A model generated the notes under the pieces. It had not been told where the DNA came from, searched no databases, and was given only the letters and a program-made list of their open reading frames with translations. This document shows positions 14,700 to 23,612 of a DNA stretch of 64,000 nt, one piece after another; the stretch's first letter is position 1, and each line of letters begins with the position of its first letter. The position numbers were made by a program, and so were the translations under genes. The DNA comes from CAZAPG01 sp964486935 (GTDB lineage Bacteria; Chloroflexota; Anaerolineae; 4572-78; J111), in NCBI GenBank assembly GCA_964486935.1, contig CAZAPG010000014.1, positions 62,001 to 126,000 on the forward strand, given 5' to 3'.

Positions 14700-16145
14700 G
14701 TGGCTGAGTATATCTTTATCTGTTACACTCACGAAGATACCCGGTTTGTGCTAAAGCTGGCAAAACACCTGCAACGGCACGGCGTATCGGTGTGGCTAGA
14801 CCAATGGCAAACTAACCTGGAGGATGATTGGGAGCGGGCGATTGCCAGAGCCATTAACCGGTGCAGTCATTTTTTGGTGGTGCTCTCTCCGGCGGCGGTC
14901 AACTCCTGGCTGGTCTGCGAACAGACGCTCCAGGCTGCCCGGCAGGGTAAACCGGTTATTACTGTGCTGCGCGACGTGTGCCCCTGCCCCTCTATTTTGC
15001 AAGATGCCCCCTGCTTTAATCTGTCAGGCCAAAGTTACCGGCCCGGCTTGCAGCAGCTTCTCGGCCATTTTTTACCCAATCGCGCCATTCAACTTGCATA
15101 CTGGCCCAACCTCAAACCTGTCTGGCGGCGGGCGCAAGATAAATTGAACCGCTTTTGGCGCAATACATTAGGGCCGCTGTTGTGGCCGGGCTGGCTTGGC
15201 CCGGTGGTAATTGCCGCGCCGGTGCTGCTGGCGCTCATTTTCTGGACTCGCTCTGTTGACGGGCCGGTTACCGCCAACCCCACGCCCGAAAGTTTGGCCA
15301 TTGTCAGGCCGACCCCCACGCCTGCGCCGCTGCCCACCCCCCAACAAACAGCCGTCAGAGCGCCAGACCGCAAAGTAATGGTATTTGTGCCGGCCGGTGA
15401 GTTTCTAATGGGCAGCAGCGACTCTGACGCCACCGCTGCCGATGACGAAAAACCGCAGCATCCAATTCATTTGGATGCCTTTTGGATTGACCAAACCGAA
15501 ATAACCTACAATGAATATGGCCGATGCGTGCGGGCCGGCGCTTGCAGCCCGGCGACGGTGCATAATAAAAATTTTGCCGGGGCGCGTCTGCCGGTGGTGG
15601 GGGTCAACTGGTATCAGGCTGCAACTTATTGTCAATGGGCCGGGGCGCGCCTGCCCACCGAAGCGGAATGGGAAAAAGCGGCGCGGGGCACAGATGGTCG
15701 ACTCTATCCGTGGGGGAATAATTTTGATGGCCGGCGGTTAAATTATTGCGATACAAATTGCGTGGCCGATTGGCGAGACCGTAGCGCCGATGATGGCTAC
15801 GGGTACACCGCGCCTGTGGGAAACTATCCAGAAGGGGCCAGCCCTTACGGAGTGTTAGATATGAGCGGTAATGTGTGGGAATGGACAGCGGATTGGTACA
15901 GCCCCGATGCCTACGCTTACTCAAGCTATAGCAACCCCGGCGGGCCAAAACAGGGTTTGCAGCGGGTTATCCGGGGCGGGTCGTGGTATTACCGGGGGCC
16001 GGCTTTGCGGGTGGCGCGGCGACATAAAGATGTGCCCACCTCCAGCTATGATAATATTGGGTTTCGGTGCGTTATTGCCGACAAACAGGTCCAACGGCAT
16101 CCTGCCGGCCCGCCCGGTCGCTTTGGCGGGCCGGGGGTTAAATAA
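14700..16145 (+). CDS. TIR domain - membrane helix - FGE-sulfatase-like (C-type lectin fold) protein
   Basis: 481 residues. TIR domain 1-130 (YIFICYTHEDT, WLDQW, SPAAVNSW) with Glu74 at the position of the catalytic Glu of TIR NAD hydrolases. One membrane helix lies at about 166-183, then a Pro/Thr linker, then a formylglycine-generating-enzyme-like domain at 224-460 (MGS, WYQAATYCQW, RLPTEAEWEKAARG, GNVWEWTADWY, RGGSW, NIGFRC). The Cys pair needed by true FGE after RGGSW is missing, so this half is probably a binding or recognition domain. A 10-bp perfect stem (16105-16114/16125-16134) lies inside the 3-prime end. The role is unknown; receptor-like coupling of outside recognition to a TIR effector is inference. 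Confidence 0.88.
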   Translation: MAEYIFICYTHEDTRFVLKLAKHLQRHGVSVWLDQWQTNLEDDWERAIARAINRCSHFLVVLSPAAVNSWLVCEQTLQAARQGKPVITVLRDVCPCPSILQDAPCFNLSGQSYRPGLQQLLGHFLPNRAIQLAYWPNLKPVWRRAQDKLNRFWRNTLGPLLWPGWLGPVVIAAPVLLALIFWTRSVDGPVTANPTPESLAIVRPTPTPAPLPTPQQTAVRAPDRKVMVFVPAGEFLMGSSDSDATAADDEKPQHPIHLDAFWIDQTEITYNEYGRCVRAGACSPATVHNKNFAGARLPVVGVNWYQAATYCQWAGARLPTEAEWEKAARGTDGRLYPWGNNFDGRRLNYCDTNCVADWRDRSADDGYGYTAPVGNYPEGASPYGVLDMSGNVWEWTADWYSPDAYAYSSYSNPGGPKQGLQRVIRGGSWYYRGPALRVARRHKDVPTSSYDNIGFRCVIADKQVQRHPAGPPGRFGGPGVK

Positions 16146-16243
16146 CCAAGTTGCTACCCAATGCCGAAAAATCACCCTTCGATACGCCAAAAAACGCTAC
16201 TCAGAATGGTTGCGCCGAAGCGGTGGCAACTTGGGTTAAATAA
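16137..16243. mobile_element. 89-bp miniature inverted-repeat element with 9-bp target duplication
   Basis: The element is 16146-16234. Its ends are CCAAGTTGCTACC and GGTGGCAACTTGG, inverted repeats matching at 12 of 13 bases. Perfect direct repeats GTTAAATAA (16137-16145 and 16235-16243) flank it, as expected of a transposition target duplication. It has no coding capacity, so it would need a transposase elsewhere. The left copy gives the TAA stop of the TIR-FGE gene; the right copy gives the stop (TTA read backwards) of the convergent response regulator. Confidence 0.85.
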
Positions 16244-16628
16244 TAAAGGTATCGGGCGGGCGCAGCCGGGCGGCCAGGTCTCTTAGCTGGTTAAAGCTGA
16301 TGGGTTTGAGCAGCACCAAATCCGACAGGTCGCGCAGATTTTCGGCCAGCAGGGCGTCGGCGGTTGTAATCATCACGCGGGTATCGGTGAGGCGGGCATC
16401 GGCGCGGATATGCTGCAAAATTTTGTCGCCCGAAATATTGGGCAGGTGCAAATCTAGCACTACTACGGCAGGAACAATATCTTTTAGACGAGATAACGCC
16501 GCGCTGCCATCCGAAACGGTTTCGGTTTTGAATTCGGCGGATTGCAGGGCGTGAGAAAAAATATCGGCCAGTTTTTCGTCATCTTCTATAATTAGAGCCA
16601 GCGGATTATCGTACAGATAGTTTGACAT
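16236..16628 (-). CDS. Single-domain response regulator (receiver only)
   Basis: A CheY-like receiver of about 130 residues with the acidic pair EDD, the phospho-acceptor Asp in VVLDLHLP, the Thr in MITTAD and Lys in LLKP. There is no output domain, so it probably relays phosphate or acts by protein contact. It is a close paralogue of the receiver at 18588 (shared LIIEDD, VVVLDLHLP, RADARL, LVLLKPISFNQLRDLAARL). The start at 16628 has AAGGA 6 nt upstream; two more ATGs lie just before it. A 167-bp gap separates it from the stop of the upstream histidine kinase. Confidence 0.9.
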   Translation of the reverse strand: MSNYLYDNPLALIIEDDEKLADIFSHALQSAEFKTETVSDGSAALSRLKDIVPAVVVLDLHLPNISGDKILQHIRADARLTDTRVMITTADALLAENLRDLSDLVLLKPISFNQLRDLAARLRPPDTFII

Positions 16629-16795
16629 CATCATTCCTTAAGACTCCAGGGTTGTAGTTATTTATTATTATAACCCGGTTGCATTACAATTTAGATTACG
16701 ACCTCCGCAGGAGTCTTGATATTATTTTACCCGGCCCAAGTCAAAACCGGATTTGAGGATTATAGGTAAATGGTTAGAAAACGGCTTTGATTACC

Positions 16796-18577
16796 CTATT
16801 GAGAATTTTCTTTAACCGGTTTTGTTGGCAATAAAATGGTAAAAGTGCTGCCTCGACCTACCTCACTCTCAAGAATAATTTGACCCTCCATCAATGTGGC
16901 TAACTGTTTTACAACCGATAAGCCCAACCCGGCTCCGCCGTGCTTGCGGGTAGTTGAACCATCTATTTGCCGGAAAGGTTCAAAAACAAGCGCCTGCGCC
17001 TGGGGTGGAATGCCAGGGCCGGTATCAGAAACGCGCATAGCCCAGTGGCTGGTATCGGCTTGATACAGACAAATTTCTATGTGCCCGTGTTGGGTAAATT
17101 TTATGGCATTCTCCACCAGATTGCCCAGGATTTGTCGCAGGCGTTCCGGGTCGCCGGAGAGGCTGGCCGGTAAATCAGGGGCAACCTGGCTGGTGAGCGT
17201 TAGACCCTTGGCTTGGGCTTTCAGGCTCATTTGGGGGTAAATACCTTTAATCAAATCTTCGGGCGAAAAGCTAACGATATTGAGTTGCAGCTTGCTGGCC
17301 TCGAGTCTGGCCTGGTCTAGCAAGGTATTTACCATAGCGGTGAGTGTTTGGGCGCTGTTGATAACGGCTCTGGTGGCCGCAAGTTGCGGCTCGGATAAGG
17401 AGTCGTAAATGCCCTCTTCTAACATTTCGGCGTAACCCAATATGGCATTGAGCGGCGTGCGCAGCTCGTGGCTTACTCTGGCCAGCAGCTCTGTTTTCAG
17501 GCGGCTGGCTTCCAGAGCCTGGTCGCGGGTTAGAATCAGGGCTTTTTCCACGTTTTTTTGCTGGGTAATATCTCTGACCACAATTAAGCGGCCGGTTAGC
17601 TGGTTATGCCGGTTAAAGAGGGGCGAGATAGTCATATCAAAATAGCGCTCGTCGTCGGTGCTTATTTCAGCGCGGGCTTCGGTGGTATGGCGATAACGCT
17701 CAACCAGATTGGGCCATTTAGCAAACACCTGGCCGGCGGGTTGGCCGATTATGGCTGAGGCGTTTTGGCCCACAAAACGTTGCCCGGCCGGGTTTATATC
17801 GACAATCCGGTTTTGGGCGTCTAAAACAAATACGCCATCTTTCATCCCGTCTACAACGGCGCGACGCGCAACAGGCACAATATCAAGTAACCGGTACCGA
17901 AAGAGGCTCCAGGCCATAAACAGGCAAGAAAGGGTAAAGGCAAAGGGGGTAAGGTCTAAATTGGGGAGGGGGCTTAAGCCGGAAATGTACACGCCGTTGC
18001 CTATCCAGGGGATAATGACTCCCAGCAGCAACGTGCTCGCCTGCCGCCGGTATAAGTTTGACGACCGTCTGAGCAGGCCAATTAATACAACGCTGCCGGC
18101 CAGCAGCAAAATATATGAGTAAACCGAATGTACCCAAAACCAGCCCCCATAACTGACAATTAATGAAAAAGATGCGCCATTTTGCTCTAAGCTAACCCGG
18201 CGCCAGATTAATCCGTGGGCCTCATTGGTCCACATGAGTAAAATGGTAATTACCGGGATAGCTGCCAGCAGGCCCAGGTTGCGCCGGGTTAGCCAGCGGC
18301 TGCGGTCGGCGTAGTAGAGCGCAAATACAAACCAGAGCAGGGGAAGGCTGGCAATGCTCACATATTGAATTTTTCCCCAAAAGATTTTGGCCGCCAGGTT
18401 GGCGCTGGCCAGTTCCAGGGCGTAGGTTAGGCTCCACAGGGCAACGGCCAGGGTTAACAGGCTAAAAACCGCCGCTCCCGACGCCGGATGGCGTCGCCAG
18501 GCGTACAGCGACAACCCTGCTGAAATAATAGCTGCAATTGTTAATGGTACAATATAAGGCGTATATTGCCAGTTCAT
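16796..18577 (-). CDS. Membrane sensor histidine kinase: 7-helix N-terminus, PAS, HisKA, HATPase
   Basis: 593 residues. The first 230 form seven hydrophobic helices of the histidine-kinase 7TM type. A PAS domain follows (VVDGMKDGVFVLDAQNRIVDINPAG), then the phospho-accepting helix with SHELRTPLNAILGYAEM, the N box NLVENAIKFT, the G1 box DTGPGIP and the G2 box GAGLGLSV. It lies 10 nt after the receiver gene at 18588, in one operon with it and the kinase at 18956. Likely partners are the two small receivers on either side. Signal unknown. Confidence 0.93.
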   Translation of the reverse strand: MNWQYTPYIVPLTIAAIISAGLSLYAWRRHPASGAAVFSLLTLAVALWSLTYALELASANLAAKIFWGKIQYVSIASLPLLWFVFALYYADRSRWLTRRNLGLLAAIPVITILLMWTNEAHGLIWRRVSLEQNGASFSLIVSYGGWFWVHSVYSYILLLAGSVVLIGLLRRSSNLYRRQASTLLLGVIIPWIGNGVYISGLSPLPNLDLTPFAFTLSCLFMAWSLFRYRLLDIVPVARRAVVDGMKDGVFVLDAQNRIVDINPAGQRFVGQNASAIIGQPAGQVFAKWPNLVERYRHTTEARAEISTDDERYFDMTISPLFNRHNQLTGRLIVVRDITQQKNVEKALILTRDQALEASRLKTELLARVSHELRTPLNAILGYAEMLEEGIYDSLSEPQLAATRAVINSAQTLTAMVNTLLDQARLEASKLQLNIVSFSPEDLIKGIYPQMSLKAQAKGLTLTSQVAPDLPASLSGDPERLRQILGNLVENAIKFTQHGHIEICLYQADTSHWAMRVSDTGPGIPPQAQALVFEPFRQIDGSTTRKHGGAGLGLSVVKQLATLMEGQIILESEVGRGSTFTILLPTKPVKENSQ

Positions 18578-18587
18578 ATTGATTGAG

Positions 18588-18959
18588 TTATACCGATTCT
18601 CTCGGATGCAGGCGTGCTGCCAGGTCTCTAAGTTGGTTAAAGCTGATGGGTTTGAGCAACACCAAATCTGCTGTGTCGCGTAAGGTTTCGGCCATTAGCG
18701 GGTCTGCGGTGGCCAGCATTACCCGTGTTTTGGCCAGGCGGGCGTCGGCTCTTATCTGGCGCAATATATCTTTACCAGAAACTCGAGGCAGGTGCAGGTC
18801 GAGCACAACAACAGCGGGGGTTATTTCCGTCAGTCGCTCCAAAGCTTCCTGACCATCCTGAATGCCTTCGGTTTGGTAGCCGGCCGCCTTTAGAGCCTGG
18901 GCAAAGATTTCGGCCAGTTTTTTGTCGTCTTCAATAATCAGGGCTAAAGAGTGGGTCAT
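18588..18959 (-). CDS. Single-domain response regulator, paralogue of 16236 gene
   Basis: A 123-residue receiver with EDD, the phospho-acceptor Asp in VVLDLHLP, a Thr/Ala switch region (LATAD) and LLKPIS. Its start overlaps the stop of the upstream kinase by 4 nt (ATGA), so translation is coupled and this kinase is the probable partner. Strong similarity to the receiver at 16236 shows that receiver and kinase were duplicated together. Confidence 0.92.
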   Translation of the reverse strand: MTHSLALIIEDDKKLAEIFAQALKAAGYQTEGIQDGQEALERLTEITPAVVVLDLHLPRVSGKDILRQIRADARLAKTRVMLATADPLMAETLRDTADLVLLKPISFNQLRDLAARLHPRESV

Positions 18960-21541
18960 ACCGGCTGCTCCATATTTTCAGCTACGGGTATTAAGGGGAG
19001 AATTACGGTAAAGGTACTGCCAAAACCGGGTTTGCTTTGCAAAACAATTTCGCCGCGCATCAGCGTGGTTAGCTGGTTGACAATTGACAACCCCAAACCG
19101 GAGCCGCTGTGGTGGCGGGTAGTTGTGCCATCTACCTGGGTAAAAGCGTTGAAGATGTATTTTTGGTCTTTGGCGGCAATCCCAACGCCGGTATCAGAAA
19201 TGCTCATAGCCCAGCGTTTGTCATCATACAAATAAAGTTGAACCTGAACCAGCCCTTGCTCGGTAAACTTGATGGCGTTGCTAACCAGGTTTACCAAAAT
19301 TTGCCGCAGCCAGTAGGGGTCGCCCATTAATGTTTGGGGTAGATTGGCATTCACCTGGGTGGAAAATTTTAGCTGCTTGCTGCGAACCAGCGCGCCCACC
19401 ACCGACGATACGCTATCTATCAATTCGCCGGGGTTGAATGGGGTTGAGCGCAACCTTACCTGCCCCGATTCGATGCGGGCCTGGTCGAGCAAATTATTTA
19501 CAAAGTAGAGCAGTTGGCCGGTGCTGTCAATAATTTCTGAAGTTGCGCGCTGTTGAGTTTGGGTGATGGGGCCATAAACGCCTTCCTGTAGCATTTCGGC
19601 ATAACCCAAAATGGCGTTTAGCGGCGTGCGGATATCGTGGCTGACGTTGGCCAATAGCTGGCTTTTCAAGCGGCTGGCTTCCAGTTCTTTTTGGTGCGCC
19701 CTGGCCAGTTCCTGTTCGGCTTGCTTGCGCTCGGTAATATCTACCAGAATGCCAACAAAGTGAGTTATCTGGCCCTGGTTGTCAAAGATAGGGGAAATGT
19801 TGAGTTCGTTCCAAAACAGGGTTCCATCTTTGCGGTAGTTGCGTAAAACTGCGGTGCAACTTTGCCCCTTTTTAATTGCGTCGCGCAGTTCGGCCAGAGC
19901 CGGTTGGTTGCGGTCGTTATTTTGCAAAAAACGACAATTGCGCCCCAAAACTTCTTGTAAACTGTAGCCGGTAATTTGCTCAAAAGCAGGGTTAACAAAT
20001 ATCAGTGGTAAATCGGGCTGGGTGGCGTCGGCAATGGTGATGCCGTTGGTGCTGGCGGCAATGGCCCGGTCGCGCAGCCTTAATCCTTCTTCGGCTTTTT
20101 TGCGCCCGGTAACATCCAGCGCCACGCCTACCACCCCCACTACGTTGTTGTTGTGGTCTCTAAATGGCTCGTACCAAACATCAAAAACGTGTCCATCTAT
20201 TTGGGTGGTGATGGCGCTGACCTGTCCGTTGAGGGCGGCGTTGACGCTTTTGATAATTTGGTGGTTGCTGTCTTTGTAGATGTTAAAAATAGATTGCCCC
20301 GCAAGCTCTTCTGGTTGCAGGCCCAGCGACTCTAATGCCCGGCCTTCTGTTAGCACAAAGTTGCCCTGTTTGTCGAGGGCAAACAGGGTTAACGGGGCGC
20401 TGTTGACCACTGCGCGCAACCGTTGTTCAGACTCGCGCAGCGCCTCTTCGGCCTGCTTGCGCTCGGTGATATCGCTAACAACGCCAAAAATGACGCGGCT
20501 TTGGTCGATGTAATCTTCTTCAACCCGGCCACTATCGCGCACCCAGATGATTTCGCCATCGGCCCTGACCAGACGGTATTCGGTTTCGCTGTTGTAACCG
20601 GCGACCAGTTGCCGGGCCTGGTGGGCGGCTCGCGCCCTATCTTCGGGGTGAATGACAAATGAAGGCCAAAAGCTCCAGTCTGAGATGAATTTCTGCAAGG
20701 GGTAGCCGGTTAATATTTCTACATTGGGCGAGAGATACAGGTTGGTATGCTTGCCATCTGCGCCAACCCTGGTCATATAAATATGGTCGCTAATGGAGGT
20801 TGTCACCTGGCGAAAACGCTCTTCGCTCTGTTTTAAGGCTTCACGGCCTTCTCTCAAATCGTTGTACTGCGAGTGAAGCACCTTATCGGCGTGTCTGACA
20901 ATGAAAAAGAGCGCCAGGTAAAGGCCGGTCAACGTAACGGTAACGCCGGCAATGACATTTTGCTGGGCGCGGTTTAATCTGTTGACCAGCGGCGTTACAT
21001 CGTCGTAAACCTCAAACACTCCCTCGATTGGCCCGGCTGCGCCGCCCCGCCGAATGGGGATGTAACTGGAGAAAACGTCGCGGTCTTCAATTTCACCCTC
21101 AAAGGCGCTGAACGTATCCCGGTGAGTTAGCTCGCTGGCAACCTGCCCCGACCGGGCCGCCAGAAATCCGGCATTGGCGCTTTTGTCTTCGCCAATTTGC
21201 CGGGTTTCGGTTGAAAAAACGGTTTTGCCGTTCAGGTCGTATACTTTTACTTTAACCACCGATAGCCCCACCATCTGGTTTAACACTGCCTGTCGCAATT
21301 CGGCAATTTGGGGGTGATTTTGCAACTCTTCCGGGCCAAGGGCTGAGGCCGATTCGACAAACGGGGCAAACCGGGGCCATAGCGAGTTAGAGAAGGTTTG
21401 GGTTAAAGCCACATTTTTGTTTTCGGCAATTTCCTTAAGGTTGTTCAAAACTATTTGCCGGTAAAACCAGCCAGAAAGAACAGCCACTATTACAAATGCA
21501 ATGAGGCTGGTAATTGAAAAGTACCGGAGTAATTTGAACAT
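18956..21541 (-). CDS. Sensor histidine kinase with extracytoplasmic domain and multiple PAS domains
   Basis: About 861 residues from the ATG at 21541, which has GGAG 7-8 nt upstream. An N-terminal helix, an extracytoplasmic sensor of about 170 residues and a second helix are followed by at least three PAS domains, with FGVVSDITERKQAE, GVALDVTGRKKAE and GILVDITERKQAE at their C-terminal edges. One reads VFVNPAFEQITGYS and GRNCRFLQ, like LOV/PAS domains, although the GRNCRFLQ motif alone does not prove flavin binding. The kinase core shows SHDIRTPLNAILGYAEML, NLVSNAIKFT, DTGVGI and GSGLGLS. It heads the receiver-kinase operon. Confidence 0.92.
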   Translation of the reverse strand: MFKLLRYFSITSLIAFVIVAVLSGWFYRQIVLNNLKEIAENKNVALTQTFSNSLWPRFAPFVESASALGPEELQNHPQIAELRQAVLNQMVGLSVVKVKVYDLNGKTVFSTETRQIGEDKSANAGFLAARSGQVASELTHRDTFSAFEGEIEDRDVFSSYIPIRRGGAAGPIEGVFEVYDDVTPLVNRLNRAQQNVIAGVTVTLTGLYLALFFIVRHADKVLHSQYNDLREGREALKQSEERFRQVTTSISDHIYMTRVGADGKHTNLYLSPNVEILTGYPLQKFISDWSFWPSFVIHPEDRARAAHQARQLVAGYNSETEYRLVRADGEIIWVRDSGRVEEDYIDQSRVIFGVVSDITERKQAEEALRESEQRLRAVVNSAPLTLFALDKQGNFVLTEGRALESLGLQPEELAGQSIFNIYKDSNHQIIKSVNAALNGQVSAITTQIDGHVFDVWYEPFRDHNNNVVGVVGVALDVTGRKKAEEGLRLRDRAIAASTNGITIADATQPDLPLIFVNPAFEQITGYSLQEVLGRNCRFLQNNDRNQPALAELRDAIKKGQSCTAVLRNYRKDGTLFWNELNISPIFDNQGQITHFVGILVDITERKQAEQELARAHQKELEASRLKSQLLANVSHDIRTPLNAILGYAEMLQEGVYGPITQTQQRATSEIIDSTGQLLYFVNNLLDQARIESGQVRLRSTPFNPGELIDSVSSVVGALVRSKQLKFSTQVNANLPQTLMGDPYWLRQILVNLVSNAIKFTEQGLVQVQLYLYDDKRWAMSISDTGVGIAAKDQKYIFNAFTQVDGTTTRHHSGSGLGLSIVNQLTTLMRGEIVLQSKPGFGSTFTVILPLIPVAENMEQPV

Positions 21542-21666
21542 CTGCTTCTCCAAACAGCCGTAAAACTGACCAACTGGCAGCATTGCCAATTTCTTTATTG
21601 TAGACAAAATTACCGGCGTTTGTCTAGGGGGTAATACAGTACTTTTATTCTGTTACTTTTGCGAGA

Positions 21667-22860
21667 TTACAGGGGCAGCGTAATCAGCCAGAGATTTTGG
21701 TCCTGACTGTTCACAAACACAATCTGTTGACCGTCGGGCGAGATGCTCCAGTCGCCGTTGGAAATTGAGAAAGCCAGCCGGGCCGGGTCGGTAAGGGGAG
21801 CAACGTTGTTGCCCGGCACATCAATAGACCACAGTTGCATACTCTCTTGCGGCGATGAGCGCATTGGGATAAAAATCAGGCTGTTGTCGTTGCGCCATTG
21901 GTAGGCCCCAAAGCCGGGCGCGTTCAACGGCAGCCGTTCAGAACCATCGCTGCTCATCAGCCAGATGCCGTCCTTTTGCGGGTCATCGGCAAAGGTTAAA
22001 TAGTAGGCTATCCAGCTTCCGCCCGGCGAAATCTCAACGCCGCGAATCCGTTTTTCGGTGAGCAGGTTGGTGCGGCGCTCGTTTTCAATATCGTACAGCA
22101 CCAGCGTTTGCGCTTCTTGGCTCAAGTCCTGGCGGTCAATCAGTAAAATCTGCCGGCTGTTGGGCAACCAGCCAACAAAGCCGCCGCCGGTTACGGTCAA
22201 CAACAACCGGGGGTTGCTGCCATCCAGCCCGGCCAGCCAGATTTCGCTCTTGCGGCGGTCATAGGGGCCTTCCCGGTCGCTGGCCGACCACAAGAAGCGG
22301 GCGCCATTGGGGGCGTAATAGGGCCGGTTGCCGCCGGTGTTGACCGCCCAGCTCTGGCCGGTTGACTTGTTGGTAAAGCGCGTCAACTCGCCCTCGATGG
22401 CGGCAACAACGCTTCTATCCGGGTTGTAAAAGCCAATGGCGCTGCTAACCAGTTCTGGCGTGGGTTGCGGGTCGGCCAGATTAACGCCGTAGATGCCCAC
22501 CGGAGCCTGGGGGTCGGGCTTGTCGATAAACAACACCTGCCGGCCATCGGGCGAAAAGAAGGGTTGCACGCAGCAGCCGCCCCCGGTAAGCTGGCGCAAT
22601 GCGGGCGCGGGCGAAGGCGAGGGGGTCAATGTGGCGGTTGCGGCAGGCAGCGGCGTGGCCGTGGCGGTTGGGATCGGCGTGGGGCTGGGCGGAATTGGCG
22701 TGGCGGTGGGTTCTAATTGACTTGTGATTTCGGTGGGCTGCCGGTTAATTACCGGGGCGCTCACTTGCTGAGCCGGCAGGGGCGGCGAGCCGCTGCACCC
22801 AACCTGTAGCAAGGCAACCAGGCAGCCAATAACCCAACCGTTATTCGGTTTCATTATCAT
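21667..22860 (-). CDS. TolB-like beta-propeller lipoprotein
   Basis: 397 residues. The signal ends in LLQVGCS, so a lipidated Cys near position 22, then a Pro/Thr linker and TolB-type repeats (FFSPDGRQVLFIDK, EISPGGSWIAYY, SISPDGQQIVFVNS). These propellers usually bind partner proteins or sugars at the cell surface. The start overlaps the stop of the M23 peptidase gene by 4 nt. It is the last gene of a four- or five-gene envelope/redox run that begins near 24902. Confidence 0.85.
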   Translation of the reverse strand: MIMKPNNGWVIGCLVALLQVGCSGSPPLPAQQVSAPVINRQPTEITSQLEPTATPIPPSPTPIPTATATPLPAATATLTPSPSPAPALRQLTGGGCCVQPFFSPDGRQVLFIDKPDPQAPVGIYGVNLADPQPTPELVSSAIGFYNPDRSVVAAIEGELTRFTNKSTGQSWAVNTGGNRPYYAPNGARFLWSASDREGPYDRRKSEIWLAGLDGSNPRLLLTVTGGGFVGWLPNSRQILLIDRQDLSQEAQTLVLYDIENERRTNLLTEKRIRGVEISPGGSWIAYYLTFADDPQKDGIWLMSSDGSERLPLNAPGFGAYQWRNDNSLIFIPMRSSPQESMQLWSIDVPGNNVAPLTDPARLAFSISNGDWSISPDGQQIVFVNSQDQNLWLITLPL

Positions 22861-23612
22861 CGACCTCCGGGGGCGGGCGGCCAGGGGTTGGCGTAATTAT
22901 TTAACAATGGGCCGCCAAAAAATACGGTCGGCTGGTCTTGAATGGTTTGCCACTGGCGAGGGTTGTTCAGGTCTCGCTCAAAGCCCTGGTTGAAACCGCC
23001 AATGAGCGTCAGGCTGTCCCAATCGGCCTGAATAAGCAGCACCGGGTTGTAGGTGCGGTCGTGAAAGTTGCTGCGAATTTCCAGATGCAGGTGAGGCGCA
23101 GAGCGGCAGGTTGCAAACGAGTCGCCGCTAAGGGCCACTATCTCGCCCTGTTTTACCGGCTGGCCGGGAGCCAGGTTGGGGGTTTCCAGCAGGTGGCCGT
23201 AAAAAGAGCTGTAGCCGTTGGGGTGGTCAATCATCAGGTTGTGGGGCGGCGAGCCGTGCGGGCCGTCAACCTCGCTGACAATGCCATCACCAATGGCCCG
23301 GATGGGGGTGCCGCACGGCGCGCTGAAATCCAGCCCAAAGTGGAGGCCCTGCCCGGCCTGATAAAAAATGTTTCGGTTGACGTATGCGCCAACCGTGTTG
23401 CCATAAGGCTGCCCCAGCAGCCAGGTCCCGGGGCCGGGCGGGTCGGCAAACGGCAGAATAAAGGGCGGTTCGGCGGGCGGGTCAACCGGCGGCTCGGCGG
23501 CGGGGATGCCGGCGTGGTTTAAAGTGACGTCATCCTGCGCCTTAAGGTAGGGCGCGGCCAGCAGCAACAAAAGTAAAATGGCCGCCGCCGGCAGAAGTCG
23601 AGAAATTGGCAT
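22857..23612 (-). CDS. Secreted M23-family metallopeptidase (LytM type)
   Basis: 251 residues with a signal peptide (1-25). The M23 core shows LHFGLDF (first His and Asp zinc ligands) and APHLHLEI (HxH, including the third ligand), with GDGIVSEVDG and FYGHL between. These enzymes cut peptide cross-links of the cell wall or bind it. The ATG follows the TAG of the DsbA-like gene directly and the stop overlaps the TolB-like gene, so all three are co-transcribed. Confidence 0.9.
   Translation of the reverse strand: MPISRLLPAAAILLLLLLAAPYLKAQDDVTLNHAGIPAAEPPVDPPAEPPFILPFADPPGPGTWLLGQPYGNTVGAYVNRNIFYQAGQGLHFGLDFSAPCGTPIRAIGDGIVSEVDGPHGSPPHNLMIDHPNGYSSFYGHLLETPNLAPGQPVKQGEIVALSGDSFATCRSAPHLHLEIRSNFHDRTYNPVLLIQADWDSLTLIGGFNQGFERDLNNPRQWQTIQDQPTVFFGGPLLNNYANPWPPAPGGR

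Noticed and set aside
15960..16080. Possible diversity-generating retroelement variable region in the FGE-like domain
   Set aside because: The RGGSW...NIGFR layout fits such target proteins, but no reverse transcriptase and no second template copy of the region exist in the window.
16640..16717. Inverted repeat AAGACTCC/GGAGTCTT between kinase and receiver genes
   Set aside because: Arms are only 8 bp and 62 bp apart, with no flanking duplication; could be chance.
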